From contig JAJPXE010000115.1 of the NCBI GenBank assembly GCA_021205645.1, positions 17,880 through 26,252 on the forward strand: a stretch of DNA of 8,373 bases, in the 5' to 3' direction. How positions within the stretch are numbered: the stretch's first letter is position 1; each line of letters starts with the position of its first letter. The notes under the pieces were generated by a model, which ran no database searches, had not been told where the DNA came from, and worked only from the letters and a program-made list of their open reading frames with translations. Position numbers and translations under genes: made by a program. Source of the stretch: Candidatus Gastranaerophilales bacterium. Its GTDB lineage: Bacteria; Cyanobacteriota; Vampirovibrionia; Gastranaerophilales; Gastranaerophilaceae. This document shows, piece after piece, positions 6,780-8,373 of this stretch.

Positions 6780-8132
6780 TTATTGAATAAGTCCGGGGTC
6801 AACTTCCGAACCGAACAGTGTTCGTCTTAATGCGAATTGTGCCTGCGGCAGTGCAACAGCAAGCAATGTGCTGCTAATTGCGATATTTGCTGCTATATTT
6901 GCGGTTTTTGCTCTCAATGCTTTTTGGGCATAACTCTTGACATTACCGGATAATCTTGCATCAGATGCAAATTTGTTCATTTTTTGTGAAAGCTTGAATA
7001 CTTTCTCTGTATCAACGAATGTTCCCGGATCACGCACACCGCTTTCTAAATATTTTACCTCGCCGCACTCAGCGGCTATTTTGGAAAACAGTGATTTTGG
7101 TTTTTCATCAAGAAATTCAAGCACATTCTCCTGCTTGTCCGGCAGTTCAAGTTTGTTTGAACGTACAAGTGCCAGAAAACGTTTGTTTGCCATAATCTTC
7201 GGGTCAAGTGCCGGATTTATTCCAAACAGCTTTTGGGTCATATAGTCAAGTCCCTTTTCAATTTTCTTTGGTGCAATAAAGTTTAGATACATCATACCTG
7301 CCATTTTAAACCCGTTTTCAACTGCTTCATTTCTTTTTCTTGAAGTTGCAACGCGTCCTATTGCATATCCGCCATCTGTTGCTGCCATTTTTTGCTGATG
7401 GGTTAAACCCGTCATAAATGATGAAAATCCAGTGAATGACGGATTATTTTTTTGTTTGATTGAATTTAACGATGTGAATTGTGTGTTTTTGCCGCTTTTA
7501 TACAAATTGTCGTACTTTGTCCGTGTATCTGCATCCGTTGAAACAATGTTAAGTTTGCCGCCGGTTTTGTTTTTTAAGTACTTTTCAGGTAGTAAACCTT
7601 TTTTTGCATCTTTATCCATTAAATATGAAGTCAATAAAAAATTAACCTTTGGTATTATTACCCCCATGAATGCAATTGGAATGACTAATGCAGCAACATA
7701 TTTAGCCGTTGTAAACTTTTTAAACAATCCTTTATTAGCCTTGATTTTTTCAAGTTCGGCAACTTCTTTTGGTGCGGTATTTTTGAATTTTTCAATATTA
7801 ATATCAAGACTCTGTTGTATTTTATCGCCTTTTTTTTCGTTGTTTTCAAACAGTTTGTAACTTATTTTTCCATTTAAACCTTGTTTTGCGATAAATTTAT
7901 TAAAACCGTACTCGACTGCCGGCACACCGCCGACCCATACAGCCGTTGTTGAATATTCATCAAGGGCTCTTTCTCTTGTTGCGTGTTTTGCCATAATTGC
8001 AGAGTCTTTTTTGTTCTGATTGTATGTTTGAACAACCTTCGTCGGGACTTCAATACCGCAATCACGAGCGATTAACGGATAAATTCCGCTATTATTCCCC
8101 AGTGCTGAAATAGCATTTATTAACAGTGACAT
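6780..8132 (-). CDS. Unknown 450-residue membrane-associated protein
   Basis: I cannot assign this protein to a named family. The start is ATG 8132 (MSLLINAISALGNNSG), set by AGGAG 10 nt upstream; an in-frame TTG at 8177 would add 15 residues but has no ribosome binding site. The N-terminal 30 residues (NNSGIYPLIARDCGIEVPTK) look ordered. A moderately hydrophobic stretch follows at 61-81. Residues 95-141 are a charged, probably coiled, Lys/Glu-rich region. A clear membrane segment lies at 144-162. Residues 170-235 are a polar Lys/Asn/Thr-rich region containing NPSFTGF (230-236). Weaker hydrophobic helices lie at 276-288 and 412-431. No signal peptide and no enzymatic motif are visible. The high Lys content with internal hydrophobic helices fits a membrane-anchored structural or secreted protein, similar in feel to uncharacterised proteins of gut Melainabacteria; this is an impression. 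The gene stands alone behind its own promoter and an unusual leader. Confidence 0.85.
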   Translation of the reverse strand: MSLLINAISALGNNSGIYPLIARDCGIEVPTKVVQTYNQNKKDSAIMAKHATRERALDEYSTTAVWVGGVPAVEYGFNKFIAKQGLNGKISYKLFENNEKKGDKIQQSLDINIEKFKNTAPKEVAELEKIKANKGLFKKFTTAKYVAALVIPIAFMGVIIPKVNFLLTSYLMDKDAKKGLLPEKYLKNKTGGKLNIVSTDADTRTKYDNLYKSGKNTQFTSLNSIKQKNNPSFTGFSSFMTGLTHQQKMAATDGGYAIGRVATSRKRNEAVENGFKMAGMMYLNFIAPKKIEKGLDYMTQKLFGINPALDPKIMANKRFLALVRSNKLELPDKQENVLEFLDEKPKSLFSKIAAECGEVKYLESGVRDPGTFVDTEKVFKLSQKMNKFASDARLSGNVKSYAQKALRAKTANIAANIAISSTLLAVALPQAQFALRRTLFGSEVDPGLIQ

Positions 8133-8142
8133 TTTAATGATT

Positions 8143-8147
8143 CTCCT
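8143..8147 (-). promoter_or_regulatory. Shine-Dalgarno of the 450-residue gene
   Basis: AGGAG, within GAAGGAGAA (8141-8149 on the minus strand), lies 10 nt before ATG 8132 and decides this start over the upstream TTG at 8177. It sits just downstream of the 3' arm of the predicted leader stem (8151-8161), so folding could influence its accessibility. Confidence 0.75.
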
Positions 8148-8150
8148 TCG

Positions 8151-8238
8151 TAAAACAGTTCCGTCATTCCTATACAACCCGAAAGAACTGCTTCAGCGGA
8201 AACTGATTACATCAAAATCCACAGCCCTTCCGGGTTGC
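8151..8238 (-). promoter_or_regulatory. Candidate structured leader RNA with alternative pairings
   Basis: In the minus-strand transcript two 11-bp pairings, each with two G-U wobbles, can be drawn by eye. Stem C joins TGAAGCAGTTC (8185-8195) to GAACTGTTTTA (8151-8161), enclosing a 23-nt loop and ending about 3 nt before the Shine-Dalgarno run. Stem A joins GCAACCCGGAA (8228-8238, inside the small upstream frame) to TTTCGGGTTGT (8174-8184, inside the loop of stem C). The arms interleave, so the two stems are either competing folds or a pseudoknot. A short stem TCAG/CTGA lies between them. The arrangement suits translational control by ribosome position or by a ligand, but that is inference. 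I do not match it to a known riboswitch class. Confidence 0.4.
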
Positions 8239-8281
8239 TATGTAAATGATGATGCTCAGTTGTCAGGTAAAATTTCGTCAT
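8207..8281 (-). CDS. Candidate 24-residue leader peptide, His-rich
   Basis: This small frame runs from ATG 8281 to TAA 8207-8209. It is preceded by AAGGA (8290-8294) with an ideal 8-nt spacer, and the predicted transcription start is only about 19 nt upstream, so it would be the first frame a ribosome meets. The peptide begins MTKFYLTTEHHHLH, with four His codons within five positions, and ends NPEGLWILM. Its second half encodes one arm of stem A in the leader. This is reminiscent of attenuator leader peptides, but the downstream gene is not a histidine-biosynthesis gene. An alternative reading is the front half of a broken gene: past the TAA the same frame stays open for 28 more codons and overlaps the next start. 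Being so short, it could also be chance. Confidence 0.4.
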   Translation of the reverse strand: MTKFYLTTEHHHLHSNPEGLWILM

Positions 8282-8299
8282 TAAATTATTCCTTATCAC

Positions 8300-8321
8300 T
8301 TATTGTATTCTAACACAATAA
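8300..8321. repeat. Inverted repeat over the -10 box
   Basis: TTATTGT (8300-8306) and ACAATAA (8315-8321) form a perfect 7-bp inverted repeat with an 8-bp spacer. It is centred on the predicted -10 box of the leader and 450-residue gene. The position suits an operator where a repressor would block RNA polymerase. No regulator gene is nearby, and AT-rich short repeats arise easily by chance. Confidence 0.35.
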
Positions 8322-8334
8322 ATTTATTTTACAA
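8307..8334 (-). promoter_or_regulatory. Probable promoter of the leader and 450-residue gene
   Basis: On the minus strand TTGTAA (8329-8334) is followed, after 16 bp, by TAGAAT (8307-8312). Transcription would begin near 8300, giving a long leader of about 168 nt before ATG 8132. The boxes are moderately good. The remaining bases to the window edge (8335-8373) show nothing I can identify. Confidence 0.5.
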
Positions 8335-8373
8335 GACTAATTTGTTGCTTACTACCGACTTCTTAATCAAAAC

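Noticed and set aside
7432..7860. Plus-strand 142-codon frame with hydrophobic Phe/Leu/Ser-rich translation
   Set aside because: It is antisense to the Lys/Asn-rich 450-residue gene. Complements of AAA, AAT and GAA codons automatically give Phe, Ile/Leu and Ser-rich hydrophobic peptides.
8133..8177. Fifteen-residue N-terminal extension of the 450-residue protein from TTG 8177
   Set aside because: There is no Shine-Dalgarno before the TTG, while a good AGGAG lies before ATG 8132 inside this stretch.
1..8373. CRISPR array, tRNA or rRNA gene, insertion sequence or attachment site
   Set aside because: I read both strands for regularly spaced repeats, tRNA T-loop/CCA signatures, transposase motifs and flanking repeats and saw none.

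Overview
The window is an AT-rich stretch of a bacterial chromosome with mostly housekeeping genes and two unrecognised proteins, one at each end. GlyQ occurs as the separate alpha chain of the two-subunit glycyl-tRNA synthetase, and an MlaE-type lipid-transport permease is present. Both fit a diderm (Gram-negative-type) bacterium. The style of the two unknown proteins, low-complexity Asn/Gln/Lys-rich with an embedded hydrophobic helix, reminds me of gut Melainabacteria/Gastranaerophilales (Vampirovibrionia, sister to Cyanobacteria). That placement is a recollection of style, not an alignment, and I hold it at moderate-to-low confidence.

Layout: (1) 1-928, + strand, the 3' part of an unknown Gln/Ala-rich protein whose beginning lies outside the window. 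(2) 931-2572, - strand, an overlapping gene pair: ilvE (branched-chain aminotransferase) then mlaE (ABC lipid-transport permease), driven by a near-consensus sigma70-type promoter. (3) 2573-2690, a 118-bp divergent promoter region in which the -35 boxes of the two opposing promoters lie 4 bp apart. (4) 2691-6695, + strand, glyQ followed by two tandem paralogous amino-acid permeases of the APC superfamily; all three genes overlap end to start, so they look like one translationally coupled operon. (5) 6696-6779, a short convergent gap with weak hairpins. (6) 6780-8132, - strand, an unknown 450-residue membrane-associated protein. (7) 8133-8373, the leader and promoter of that gene. The leader appears to carry a 24-codon reading frame with its own ribosome binding site and two competing or pseudoknotted RNA pairings, one ending just before the main Shine-Dalgarno.

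How the genes fit together: most of the central region concerns amino acids (branched-chain amino-acid metabolism, glycine charging, amino-acid uptake). The mlaE gene is the odd member, being coupled to ilvE with neither its ATPase nor its substrate-binding partner in view. The glycyl-tRNA synthetase beta gene (glyS) is also absent from its common position next to glyQ; the two permeases sit there instead. The least explained part of the window is the leader of the 450-residue gene.
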